The translations under genes were made by a program, and so were the position numbers. DNA of 64,000 bases, from contig NZ_JABBND010000009.1 in assembly GCF_012933465.1 (NCBI RefSeq), positions 62,001-126,000 of the forward strand. The letters run 5' to 3'. The notes beneath the pieces are model-generated. The model made no database searches. It saw only the letters and a program-made list of their open reading frames with translations, and was not told where the DNA came from. Positions 38,258 to 46,477 of the stretch are shown here, one piece after another. Numbering within the stretch: position 1 is the first letter of the stretch; each line of letters begins with the position of its first letter. This DNA is from Actinomycetospora sp. TBRC 11914. GTDB taxonomy: Bacteria; Actinomycetota; Actinomycetes; Mycobacteriales; Pseudonocardiaceae.

Positions 38258-39217
38258 TCACGAGGACCGCTTGCCGACCTCCTCGGTCAACTGCGGGGCC
38301 ACCGAGAACAGGTCGCCCACGATGCCGAAGTCGGCGATCTCGAAGATCGGCGCCTCCGGGTCCTTGTTGACCGCGACGATCGTCTTCGAGGTCTGCATGC
38401 CGGCCCGGTGCTGGATCGCGCCGGAGATGCCCAGCGCCAGGTACAGCTGCGGGGACACGGTCTTGCCGGTCTGCCCGACCTGGAACTGGTTCGGGTAGTA
38501 GCCGGAGTCGACCGCGGCGCGCGAGGCGCCGACGGCGGCGTGCAGCGAGTCGGCGAGCTTCTCGACGACCTCGAAGTTCTCCGCCGAGCCGACCCCGCGG
38601 CCACCGGAGACGACGACGGTCGCCTCGGTGAGCTCCGGACGGTCGCCGCCGACGATCGGGGCCCGGTTCGAGACCTTGGCCGAGCGCGCGGCGTCGATCG
38701 CGGGGACCTCGACGGTCTCCTGCGTCCCGGCCCCGGCGGCCTCCTCGACCTCGATCGAGCCCGAGCGCCACGAGACGATCGCGGTGTCGGTGGTGGCGTG
38801 CGACTGCACGGTGAACGCGCCACCGAAGATCGAGTGCTGGCCGTTGCGGTCGCCGTCGATGTCGACGAGGTCGTTCAGCCACCCGGAGTTGGTGCGCACC
38901 GCCAGGCGGCCCGCGACCTCCCGGCCGTCGGCGCCGGCCGGGATCAGCACCGCGGGCGGCGAGACGCGCTCGACCAGGGCGGCCAGCACGTCGACCTGCG
39001 GCGTCGACAGGTAGTTCACGGCGTCGTCGGACTCGGCGACGTAGACCTTCTCCGCGCCGTGGGCGGCGAGGCCCTCGGCCAGCTTGGTCGCGGTGCCGGG
39101 CGTGCCGACGACGACCGCGGAGGGCTCACCGAGGCGGCGGGCCGCGGTCAGCATCTCGTACGTGTTCTTCTTGATCTCGCCGTCGACGTGGTCGACGAGG
39201 ACCAGTACCTCACTCAT
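38258..39217 (-). CDS. etfA: Electron transfer flavoprotein subunit alpha
   Basis: 319 residues. EtfA binds FAD and, with EtfB, carries electrons from acyl-CoA dehydrogenases to the membrane quinone pool. The C-terminal FAD domain is visible: [80 protein letters not shown]. It follows etfB with 31 bases between. The pair is next to the cysteine desulfurase and mnmA genes as in mycobacteria. Confidence 0.96.
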   Translation of the reverse strand: MSEVLVLVDHVDGEIKKNTYEMLTAARRLGEPSAVVVGTPGTATKLAEGLAAHGAEKVYVAESDDAVNYLSTPQVDVLAALVERVSPPAVLIPAGADGREVAGRLAVRTNSGWLNDLVDIDGDRNGQHSIFGGAFTVQSHATTDTAIVSWRSGSIEVEEAAGAGTQETVEVPAIDAARSAKVSNRAPIVGGDRPELTEATVVVSGGRGVGSAENFEVVEKLADSLHAAVGASRAAVDSGYYPNQFQVGQTGKTVSPQLYLALGISGAIQHRAGMQTSKTIVAVNKDPEAPIFEIADFGIVGDLFSVAPQLTEEVGKRSS

Positions 39218-39248
39218 GGTGTCTCCTCGCTCGCTCGTGGACGGGTGC

Positions 39249-40031
39249 TCAGATGAGCTTCTGACCGACGAGGAACTCGGCGATCTTCTGACCGCCGTCG
39301 CCCTCGTCCTCGACCTTCTGGCCGCCCGACTTCGGCGGGCGCGGCGCGAACGAGTCGACCTGGACGAGCGAGCCCGCGAGCCCGACCTCCGAGGCGTCGA
39401 GCCCGAGGTCGGAGATTCCGAGTGTGCTCACCGGCTTCTTCTTGGCGGCCATGATCCCCTTGAACGACGGGTACCGCGGCTCGTTGATCTTCTCGGCGAC
39501 GCTCACGACGGCGGGCAGCGACGCGGTGACGTCGCAGGTGCCCTCGTCGGTCTCCCGCTTCACCGTGGCGGAGCCGTCGGCGACCGAGAGCTCGTTGGCG
39601 TGGGTGAGCGACGGCCACCCCAGCACCTCGCCGACCATCCCGGCCATGGCGCCGCTGCGGCCGTCGGTGGCCTCGTTGCCGGCGATCACGAGGTCGACGT
39701 CGCCGACCGTGCCGATCGCCTTCGCGAGGACCTTCGCGGTGGCCACGGCGTCGGAGCCGTGGATCGCGTCGTCGTTCACGTGGACCGCCTTGTCCGCGCC
39801 CATCGAGAGGGCCTTGCGGACGGCGTCGGTGGCGCGGTCGGGTCCGGCGGTCAGGATCGTGACCTCGGCGTCCCCGGCCTCCTTGATCTTGAGCGCCTCC
39901 TCCACGGCGCGCTCGTTGATCTCGTCCAGCACCGCGTCCGACGAGGCGCGGTCCAGGGTCTTGTCGCCGTCGGAGAGCGTCCGCTCCGACCAGGTGTCCG
40001 GCACCTGCTTGATCAGCACGACGATGTTCAT
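39249..40031 (-). CDS. etfB: Electron transfer flavoprotein subunit beta
   Basis: 260 residues. EtfB contributes the AMP site and the docking loop for acyl-CoA dehydrogenases. Seen are NIVVLIKQVPDTWSERTLSD at the start, LDEINERAVEEALKIKEAGD, and the signature region VIAGNEATDGRSGAMAGMVG. It is first in etfB-etfA. Its upstream region has a TTACTCGCCGGTAG motif 55 bases before the ATG, one of three related palindromic sites, suggesting control by a fatty-acid-type TetR regulator. Confidence 0.96.
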   Translation of the reverse strand: MNIVVLIKQVPDTWSERTLSDGDKTLDRASSDAVLDEINERAVEEALKIKEAGDAEVTILTAGPDRATDAVRKALSMGADKAVHVNDDAIHGSDAVATAKVLAKAIGTVGDVDLVIAGNEATDGRSGAMAGMVGEVLGWPSLTHANELSVADGSATVKRETDEGTCDVTASLPAVVSVAEKINEPRYPSFKGIMAAKKKPVSTLGISDLGLDASEVGLAGSLVQVDSFAPRPPKSGGQKVEDEGDGGQKIAEFLVGQKLI

Positions 40032-40085
40032 GGGTCCTCTGTGACCTCCTGTGCCTGCGAATCCCGTGACCGCCGGCAGCCGTTG

Positions 40086-40204
40086 TTACTCGCCGGTAGT
40101 CATTCGCTCCGAGCCGACTGTCCCACGATCACGTTCCGAGGGCGACGTGGCGTACCCCTCTCATGTTACCCGCGAGTAGGTAGTAGGGACCTACTGGCCG
40201 GTAA
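40086..40204. promoter_or_regulatory. Three TetR-type operator-like sites between etfB and a small protein gene
   Basis: Three 14-base copies of TTAC-(C/T)(C/G)GC(C/G)(A/G)-GTAG occur: TTACTCGCCGGTAG (40086-40099), TTACCCGCGAGTAG (40166-40179) and, on the minus strand, TTACCGGCCAGTAG (40191-40204). Sites two and three face each other as an inverted repeat spanning 40165-40205. The TTAC-N6-GTAA shape is that of TetR-family operators controlling fatty-acid oxidation genes in Actinobacteria. They lie between divergent etfB and the 50-residue protein gene, so they may control both. Confidence 0.75.
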
Positions 40205-40260
40205 CTTGTGCCGCGTACCGTGAACCGGACAGATCGGATTCGCACCCCCAGGAGGACGCC

Positions 40261-40413
40261 GTGGCCGGCATCGTGGCGAAGGTCCAGGAGTTCCTGCGCA
40301 GCCCGCAGGGACGCAAGTACACCGACCAGGCGAAGCGCTACGCGCAGGACCCGAAGAACCGCGCGAAGGCCCAGGAGCTGTTCAAGCGGTTCGGCGGCGG
40401 CAAGAAGCACTGA
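40261..40413 (+). CDS. Small basic protein of 50 residues, unknown function
   Basis: 50 residues from GTG at 40261: MAGIVAKVQEFLRSPQGRKY, then TDQAKRYAQDPKNRAKAQEL and FKRFGGGKKH. The start has a strong AGGAGG eight bases upstream. The amphipathic helices and basic tail suggest a nucleic-acid- or membrane-binding protein, but nothing more can be said. Similar tiny proteins are found across Actinobacteria in my recollection. It is divergent from etfB and shares its operator-rich promoter region, and ends 10 bases from the convergent amidohydrolase stop. Too short for length-filtered gene lists. Confidence 0.8.
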   Translation: MAGIVAKVQEFLRSPQGRKYTDQAKRYAQDPKNRAKAQELFKRFGGGKKH

Positions 40414-40422
40414 CGCCGGGCG

Positions 40423-41646
40423 TCAGGCGAGGGCGACCGGCACACCAGCGCGCCGCACCGCCCGCAGCCGCGCCGACAGACCGTCCAGCCCGCCGTCGCC
40501 GTCCAGCGACCCGGAGACCACGCACAGGTCGGCCGCCAGCCCGGGTGACACCCGACCGGTGACGTCGCCGAGCCCGAGAAGCCGCGCGCCCGCCGACGTC
40601 GAGGCGGCGACGACCGCCTCCGGGGACATCCCGCAGGCCGCCATGAGCGGCAACTCCTCGAGGTTGCGACCGTGCGGGCCCACCCCCGAGTCGGTGCCCA
40701 TCGCGATCCGGACCCCCGCCTCGACGGCCCGGCGGATCGACTCGGTGTGCACGTCGACCACGGCCGCCGCCTTCGCCACCACCTCGGCGGGCAGCCGGGC
40801 CCCCGCCGCGGCCGCCTCGAGGACGGCCCGCGGGGCCACCAGCGTCGGGACCAGCACGGTGTCGCGCTCCAGCATCAGGGCGATCGCCTCGTCGTCGAGG
40901 AAGATGCCGTGCTCGATCGAGCGCACCCCGGCGCGGACCGCGTTCTTGATCCCGGTCGCGCCCTGCGCGTGGGACATGACCTCCCGGCCCTGCGCGGCGG
41001 CCTCCGCGACGACGACCGCGATCTCCTCCGGGGAGAACTGCGAGTGCTCCGGGTCGTCGCCCGGGGACAGCACGCCGCCCGTCGTGCAGATCTTGACGAC
41101 GTCGGCGCCGGCCCGGAGCACCTCGCGCACCTTGAGCCGCACGCCCTCGACGCCGTCGGCGACCCCGCTCGGCCGGCCGGGGTGCGGCAGCGACAAGGGG
41201 ACGCAGTGCCCCGAGGGCATCCAGCCGTCGGAGTGCCCGCCGGTCTGGCCCAGGATCGACACCGCGATGCGCATCCGCGGGCCGGCGACCAGCCCGTCGG
41301 CCACCGCCTGGCGGACCCCCGCGTCGGCGCCGCCGGCGTCGCGCACCGTCGTCACCCCCGCCCGCAGCGTGGCGGTGAGGTTCCGCGCGGCCGCGAAGAA
41401 CTGGTAGGAGAACGGCGTCGTCACCCGGGAGAGCAGGTCGACCCCGGAGCTGGTGACGTGGACGTGGGCGTCGACGAAGCCGGGCGTCACGGTCGCGCCG
41501 GTGCAGTCGAGGGCCTCGTCGCCGTCCAGCCCGGGCCCGACGTCGAGGACCGTGCCGGTCGCCGTGTCGACGACGACGTCGGCGGTGGCCGCCGCCGCAC
41601 CGGTCCCGTCGAGCACCTCGCCGCCGTGCAGGAGCAGCCGTGCCAT
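40423..41646 (-). CDS. Amidohydrolase family protein
   Basis: 407 residues. A metal-dependent hydrolase of the imidazolonepropionase-like group. The barrel metal ligands are visible: TPGFVDAHVHVTSSG (HxH), GVTTVRDAGGADAG, EVMSHAQGATGIKNAVRAGV, RSIEHGIFLDDEA and IAMGTDSGVGPHGRN (final Asp). N- and C-terminal parts form the usual beta-sandwich. The lysine ligand of some groups is in RLKVREVLRAGADVVKICT. Substrates include prolidase-type dipeptides or cyclic amides; this one is unknown. Next upstream is a sodium:solute symporter, which might import its substrate. Confidence 0.87.
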   Translation of the reverse strand: MARLLLHGGEVLDGTGAAAATADVVVDTATGTVLDVGPGLDGDEALDCTGATVTPGFVDAHVHVTSSGVDLLSRVTTPFSYQFFAAARNLTATLRAGVTTVRDAGGADAGVRQAVADGLVAGPRMRIAVSILGQTGGHSDGWMPSGHCVPLSLPHPGRPSGVADGVEGVRLKVREVLRAGADVVKICTTGGVLSPGDDPEHSQFSPEEIAVVVAEAAAQGREVMSHAQGATGIKNAVRAGVRSIEHGIFLDDEAIALMLERDTVLVPTLVAPRAVLEAAAAGARLPAEVVAKAAAVVDVHTESIRRAVEAGVRIAMGTDSGVGPHGRNLEELPLMAACGMSPEAVVAASTSAGARLLGLGDVTGRVSPGLAADLCVVSGSLDGDGGLDGLSARLRAVRRAGVPVALA

Positions 41647-41674
41647 CGCCGTCGTCCTCCCTCAGCCGGCCAGA

Positions 41675-41787
41675 GCGCGAGGGGACCCCTCGGCCGCTCT
41701 AGTCGACCGAAGGTTCCCCTCGCGCGACCGATCCCGCCGGGCGAGGGGACGATTCGGTCGCTCTGTCCGCCCGAGGGGTCCCCTCGC
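41675..41787. repeat. Palindromic repeats E2 and E3
   Basis: Two units about 66 bases apart. E2: GCGCGAGGGGA (41675-41685) pairs with TCCCCTCGCGC (41715-41725). E3: GCGAGGGGA (41741-41749) pairs with TCCCCTCGC (41779-41787). Both contain the motif CGG(C/T)CGCTCT. The symporter stop codon (41699-41701) lies in the loop of E2, so about 30 C-terminal codons are made from repeat sequence. The third copy E1 lies at 23136-23181. Confidence 0.8.
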
Positions 41788-43189
41788 GCGGGCCGCCGCG
41801 GCGCCGCTCGAGCAGGGCGCCGAGGGCGACGACGACGAGGTTGGGCACCAGCGCGACGAGGCCCTCGTTCACCGTGCCGGCATAGGGGCCGAAGGTGAGC
41901 ACGACGACCACGACCTCGCCGACGACGAGGCCCGCGAGGATCGGCCGCAGCCCGACCCACCGCCGCGCGAACAGCGCCAGCGCGAGCGCCGGGACCAGCT
42001 GGTCGAGCCCGGAGTACGTGAGCAGCAGCAGGTTGGCCAGCAGGTCGGGGCGCACGATCGCGAGCACCAGCGCGAGGGCCGTGAGCCCGACGACCGAGAG
42101 CTGGTTGGTCACCGTCTGGCCGCGCACGGTGGTGGTGCGCACGACGTTGCGGGCCACCAGCGTCGACATCCCGATGAGGATCCCGGCCGCGGGCACCATC
42201 GCCGTCGCGGCCGTCGCCACGACCACCACGCCGACGAACCACGACGGGAACACCTGCCCGGCGAGCACGAGCAGGGCGCCGTTGCTGCTGGTCGAGGGCG
42301 GGAGCGCGGTCAGCGCGACGAAGCCGATGACCATCGGGATGGCCAGCGCCAGTGAGTAGATCGGCAGGTAGGCGTAGTTGCGGCGCACCGCGCGCTCGGA
42401 GCCGGCGGAGAGCAGCGCGGGCCAGGAGTGCGGCAACGTCAGGAACAGCACCCCGAGCGTGGAGGCGACCGTCGAGGAGATGAAGTACCCGGCGTCGTAC
42501 TCCCCCGCGTGGATCGTCAGCATCCGTGGCGCGTGGGCGAGCACGCTCTCGAACGTCGGCCCGATCCCGCCGTTCACCGCGGCCGGGATCACCGCGAGCA
42601 GGACGATCAGCACGACGAGCATGAGCGCGTCCTTGAGGTAGGACGTGGTCGCGACGCCGCGGATGCCGGCCCAGAGCACGAAGGCGACGACCAGCACGAA
42701 GGCGACGACCATGCTCAGCGTCCCGGAGGCCTTCTCCCCCGTCGCGAGCTGCACCGCGAGGCCGAGCCCGGTGATCTGCAGCTGCAGGTAGGGCAGCAGG
42801 AAGACCACGCCGAGCACGGCGACGAGGCCGCCGAAGGCCCGCGAGCCGAAGTGCTCGGCGAGGAAGTCGGCCTGGGTCACGTGCCCCTGCTCGCGCGCCC
42901 GCCGCCAGACGACCGGGCCGAGGAAGTACAGGCCCGCGTACGCCAGCGGGACGTAGGGCAGCGCGTAGAGCGCGGCCGCGCCCCCGGCGAAGGCGAGGCC
43001 AGCCATGCCGAGGAACGTGAAGGTCGTGAAGACCTCGCCGGCCTGGAGGAACCACATCGTCCAGGACCCGAACCTCCGGCCCCCGACCGCCCAGTCGGAG
43101 ACGTCGGTGATGGCTCCCCGCCGCCCGAGCAGCCCGACGCCGGCGATGACGAGGATCCCGACGAGCGTGACGACCAGGGTGGTGCTCAT
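41699..43189 (-). CDS. Sodium:solute symporter family transporter
   Basis: 496 residues with about 13 hydrophobic helices. The SSS-family pattern is seen in SDWAVGGRRFGSWTMWFLQA (first helix pair), VPLAYAGLYFLGPVVWRRAR, GHVTQADFLAEHFGSRAFGG and LLTYSGLDQLVPALALALFA. It imports a small organic solute with sodium; the solute is unknown. The ATG at 43189 overlaps the stop of the DUF3311 gene (ATGA). The last 30 residues are hydrophilic (GPREGTPRADRATESSPR and on) and encoded by palindromes E3 and E2, probably an add-on without function. Confidence 0.9.
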   Translation of the reverse strand: MSTTLVVTLVGILVIAGVGLLGRRGAITDVSDWAVGGRRFGSWTMWFLQAGEVFTTFTFLGMAGLAFAGGAAALYALPYVPLAYAGLYFLGPVVWRRAREQGHVTQADFLAEHFGSRAFGGLVAVLGVVFLLPYLQLQITGLGLAVQLATGEKASGTLSMVVAFVLVVAFVLWAGIRGVATTSYLKDALMLVVLIVLLAVIPAAVNGGIGPTFESVLAHAPRMLTIHAGEYDAGYFISSTVASTLGVLFLTLPHSWPALLSAGSERAVRRNYAYLPIYSLALAIPMVIGFVALTALPPSTSSNGALLVLAGQVFPSWFVGVVVVATAATAMVPAAGILIGMSTLVARNVVRTTTVRGQTVTNQLSVVGLTALALVLAIVRPDLLANLLLLTYSGLDQLVPALALALFARRWVGLRPILAGLVVGEVVVVVLTFGPYAGTVNEGLVALVPNLVVVALGALLERRRGGPREGTPRADRATESSPRPAGSVARGEPSVD

Positions 43190-43410
43190 CGGCGCTCCTC
43201 CTCGTCGTCGGGACCCCGCGTGGTCTCGACGATCGCCAGGACGGGCGTGATGAGCAGGACCAGCACGCCCATCCACACCATGATCGAGGGCAGCCCGAAC
43301 CAGAGCGCCGGGCGGTTGACGAAGCCGAGCAGCGGCGAGGCCAGGAGCCCGACGGCGATGAGCACGAGCACCACGTAGCAGACGAGCGTCACGGGGCGTG
43401 GTCGGCGCAT
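43186..43410 (-). CDS. DUF3311 small membrane protein
   Basis: 74 residues with two hydrophobic helices (LVCYVVLVLIAVGLLASPLL and MVWMGVLVLLITPVLAIVET) and an acidic/basic tail. DUF3311 proteins are regularly encoded just before SSS-family symporters and are thought to be their small partner. The 4-base overlap with the symporter start supports this coupling. Confidence 0.87.
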   Translation of the reverse strand: MRRPRPVTLVCYVVLVLIAVGLLASPLLGFVNRPALWFGLPSIMVWMGVLVLLITPVLAIVETTRGPDDEEERR

Positions 43411-43455
43411 ACCCCACTGTGAGGTGCGTGTGGGGCGGAAGGCAACGGGCCGGGG

Positions 43456-43926
43456 TCAGTCCCGACGGTGCCGGCCGCCCGCCTCGCGGGCGGGGTGCGG
43501 GGCGCGGAGCGGCGCCGACGGGCGCGGCCGGGGCGACGGCACCGGGCGGTCGGCCGGGACCGGCGGCGCAGCGGGGCCCATCGGAGCGGCGCTCGACGGA
43601 GCGCTCGGAGACGCGGGCAGGGCGAGGCGCGCGGCCGCCGGCAGGGCCTTCGGGGCCGGCCCGTCGAGCCCACCGCGCAGGAGCCGGACGAGGGCCTCGT
43701 ACCACTGGACCAGCAGCGTCCAGGGCGTGGTCGGGACGCGGTCCTCCCGACGGCGCCGCGACACGACCTCACGGCAGGGGCGGCACACGTGCCGGGCGGT
43801 GGCGCCGAGCGGGGCGAGGTCGACGACGGTCCCGCACAGCCCCATCGGCGACTGGCCCGTCCGGTTGGCCTGCTCGAGCTCGGTGGCCATGACGGCGTGC
43901 TCGGCGCCGTCGGCGCGGGAGGTCAT
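43456..43926 (-). CDS. Hypothetical protein with a Cys-x-x-Cys motif
   Basis: 156 residues from ATG 43926 (MTSRADGAEHAVMATELEQA). The conserved-looking part is LCGTVVDLAPLGATARHVCR followed by PCREVVSRRRRED, giving Cys-x-x-Cys plus an earlier Cys, perhaps a metal site. The C-terminal 80 residues are Pro/Ala/Arg-rich and likely disordered. Longer starts at 44040 or 44073 are possible but add low-complexity sequence. No family recognised. It is divergent from the following methyltransferase gene. Confidence 0.6.
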   Translation of the reverse strand: MTSRADGAEHAVMATELEQANRTGQSPMGLCGTVVDLAPLGATARHVCRPCREVVSRRRREDRVPTTPWTLLVQWYEALVRLLRGGLDGPAPKALPAAARLALPASPSAPSSAAPMGPAAPPVPADRPVPSPRPRPSAPLRAPHPAREAGGRHRRD

Positions 43927-44141
43927 CGACAGCGGGCGATCACCCGGAGTCGGCGGCGGCCAGGAACCCCAGCCGGCTCCGCCCGCTCCGCCGACCGTCG
44001 ATCGCGCTCCGGGAACCGTTCGGCGCGCGTCGGTCGACATGGGTCCATTCTGCGGGCACGCGGCGCGACCCACCGCCCCACGCGTGCCGCCCGTGCGGGT
44101 GATTCTGCCGACCCCCGGACGCCGTCGAGGATGATGCGCCG

Positions 44142-44906
44142 GTGGAGACCGCCGAGACCCTGCCCCTCACCGGCGAGCGCACCGTCCCGGGCATCCGCCA
44201 CGAGAACTACTGGTTCCGCCGCCACGAGGCGGTCTACCGGGCGCTCGCCGGTGACTGCCGGGGCGCGACGGTCCTCGAGGCCGGTGTCGGGGAGGGCTAC
44301 GGGGCGGCGCTGCTGGGCGGGGTCGCGGACCGCGTGATCGCCCTCGAGCTCGACACCCCGACCGCCGCCCACGTCGCGCGCCGCTACGGCGGGGCGCTCC
44401 ACGTCGTCCGCGCCGACCTCGCGGCCCTGCCCCTGCCGGACGCCGCGGTCGACGTCGTCGTGACCCTCCAGGTGATCGAGCACCTGTGGGATCAACCCGG
44501 CTTCCTCCGGGAGTGCGCCCGCGTGCTGCGCCCCGGCGGGCGGCTGCACTGCTCCACACCGAACCGGCTCACGTTCTCCCCCGGCAACGCCCTGACCGAC
44601 CGGCCCCTCAACCCGTTCCACACCTACGAGCTCGCCGCGACCGACCTGGCCGCGCTGGTGCACGACGCCGGCCTCGCGGTCACGACGCTGCGGGGCCTGC
44701 ACCACGGCGCGCGGCTCGCCGAGCGCGACGCCCGCCACGGCGGCTCCCTCGTCGACGCCCAGGTGGCGCTGGCCGTCTCCGGCGAGCCGTGGCCGGACCG
44801 GCTGGCCGACGACGTGGCGCAGGTGGGCGTCGAGGAGTTCGACCTGCACGCCGACGACGTCGACGCCTCGCTGGACCTCGTCGTCAGCGCCGTGCGGCCG
44901 GCATGA
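44142..44906 (+). CDS. Class I SAM-dependent methyltransferase (MGLP-locus type)
   Basis: 254 residues from GTG at 44142. SAM-binding motifs are VLEAGVGEGYGAALLGG, RVIALELDTPTAAHVAR, DVVVTLQVIEHLWDQPGFLR and ARVLRPGGRLHCSTPNRLTF. The N-terminal LTGERTVPGIRHENYWFRRH is characteristic of this group. It lies upstream of the GH57 and GT4 genes, exactly the arrangement of Rv3030-Rv3031-Rv3032 as I recall it, where the methyltransferase is linked to methylglucose lipopolysaccharide. A sugar O-methyltransferase role is an inference from this context. Confidence 0.85.
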   Translation: METAETLPLTGERTVPGIRHENYWFRRHEAVYRALAGDCRGATVLEAGVGEGYGAALLGGVADRVIALELDTPTAAHVARRYGGALHVVRADLAALPLPDAAVDVVVTLQVIEHLWDQPGFLRECARVLRPGGRLHCSTPNRLTFSPGNALTDRPLNPFHTYELAATDLAALVHDAGLAVTTLRGLHHGARLAERDARHGGSLVDAQVALAVSGEPWPDRLADDVAQVGVEEFDLHADDVDASLDLVVSAVRPA

Positions 44907-44959
44907 GGCCGAGCTCTACCGCTCGGTAACCTGCTCGGGCGACGACGGAGAGGGGCGGC

Positions 44960-46477
44960 ATGGGCGGCAGCGAGGGCACGTTCTGCCTCGTGCTGCACTC
45001 CCACCTGCCCTGGCTGGCCCGCCACGGCGCCTGGCCCGTCGGCGAGGACTGGCTCTACCAGGCCTGGGCGCACTCCTACCTGCCCGTCGTCGACGTCCTG
45101 CACCGCCTGGCCGAGCAGGGGCGGCGCGACCTGCTGACCCTCGGCGTCACCCCGGTGCTCGCCGCGCAGCTCGACCACCCCTACTGCCTGCGCGCGATGC
45201 ACTCGTGGCTGGCCGACTGGCAGCTGCGCGCGCACACCACCCACCGCCGCCTGCCCGAGGTCGCCGCCCGTGAGCACCGCGCGGCCGCGGGTGCGCTGCG
45301 CACCTTCGAGGAGACCTGGCGCCACGGCGCGTCGCCGGTGTTCCGCTCCCTGGCCGACGACGGCGTCGTCGAGCTCCTCGGCGGCCCGGCCACCCACCCG
45401 TTCGGCCCGCTGCTGCCCGGCCGGGTGCGCCGCTTCCTGCTCGACGGCGGCCTGCGCGACACCGCGCGTCGTCTCGGCCGCCGGCCGGAGGGCATCTGGG
45501 CCCCGGAGTGCGGCTACGCCCCGGGCATGGAGCACGACTACGCCGCCGCGGGGGTGCGCCGCTTCCTCGTCGACGGGCCGGCGATGCGCGGGGACACGGG
45601 GGCCGCGCACCCGGTGGACGGCACGGACGTCGTCGCCTTCGGCCGCGACCTCGACGTCACCTACCGCGTGTGGTCGCCCCGCGCCGGCTACCCGGGCGGC
45701 GCCGACTACCGCGACTTCCACGCCTTCGACCACGCCTCCGGGTTCAAGCCGTACCGGGTGACCGGCAGGCGGATCGCCGAGAAGGCGCCCTACGACCCGG
45801 AGCGCGCCGCGGCCGCCGTCGCGCGGGACGCGGCGGACTTCGTCGGCGTCGTCGTCGAGCGCCTGCGCGACCTGCGGCGCCGGCGTGGCCGGCCGGGGCT
45901 CGTCGTCGCCGCCTACGACACCGAGCTCTTCGGCCACTGGTGGCACGAGGGCCCGGCGTGGCTGGAGCAGGTCCTGACGCTGCTCCCGGCCGCCGGGGTG
46001 CACGTGACGACGCTGCGCGGGGCCGTCGAGGCCGGGCACGTCGAGGAGCCGGTGGTGCTGCCCGCGTCGTCGTGGGGCTCGGGCAAGGACTGGCGGGTGT
46101 GGGACGGCGCCGCGGTGGCCGACGTGGTCGCCGGCAACGACGACGTCGCCCGCCGGCTGCTCGCCGCCGTCGACGGCGTGGACCGCCCGGCCGGGCGCGA
46201 CCGGGTCCTCGACACGCTCGCCGTCCAGGCCGCCCTGGCCCTGTCCAGCGACTGGGCGTTCATGGTCACGAAGGACTCGGCGGCGCACTACGCCCGGCGC
46301 CGGGCCGCGGCGCACCGCGACCGGGTCCGGGAGCTCACCGACCTCCTCCCGGCGGGCCGGCACGCCGAGGCCGCCCGCCGCGCGGCGGAGTTCGCCGCGC
46401 AGGACGACCTGTTCGGCCACCTCGACGCCCGGGCCCTGACGCGGGCCCGCGACCGCGAGCTGGTGGCCGCCCGATGA
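44960..46477 (+). CDS. GH57 family alpha-1,4-glucan branching-type enzyme
   Basis: 505 residues. Family 57 signatures are clear: FCLVLHSHLPWLARHGAWPV (first motif), RPEGIWAPECGYAPGMEHDY carrying the catalytic Glu, and RPGLVVAAYDTELFGHWWHE carrying the catalytic Asp. A helical C-terminal domain (LALSSDWAFMVTKDSAAHYA) follows. GH57 enzymes of this size are branching enzymes or 4-alpha-glucanotransferases on alpha-1,4-glucans. It overlaps the following GT4 gene by 4 bases (ATGA), so the two act together. Homologue of Rv3031 by position and domain. Confidence 0.92.
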   Translation: MGGSEGTFCLVLHSHLPWLARHGAWPVGEDWLYQAWAHSYLPVVDVLHRLAEQGRRDLLTLGVTPVLAAQLDHPYCLRAMHSWLADWQLRAHTTHRRLPEVAAREHRAAAGALRTFEETWRHGASPVFRSLADDGVVELLGGPATHPFGPLLPGRVRRFLLDGGLRDTARRLGRRPEGIWAPECGYAPGMEHDYAAAGVRRFLVDGPAMRGDTGAAHPVDGTDVVAFGRDLDVTYRVWSPRAGYPGGADYRDFHAFDHASGFKPYRVTGRRIAEKAPYDPERAAAAVARDAADFVGVVVERLRDLRRRRGRPGLVVAAYDTELFGHWWHEGPAWLEQVLTLLPAAGVHVTTLRGAVEAGHVEEPVVLPASSWGSGKDWRVWDGAAVADVVAGNDDVARRLLAAVDGVDRPAGRDRVLDTLAVQAALALSSDWAFMVTKDSAAHYARRRAAAHRDRVRELTDLLPAGRHAEAARRAAEFAAQDDLFGHLDARALTRARDRELVAAR

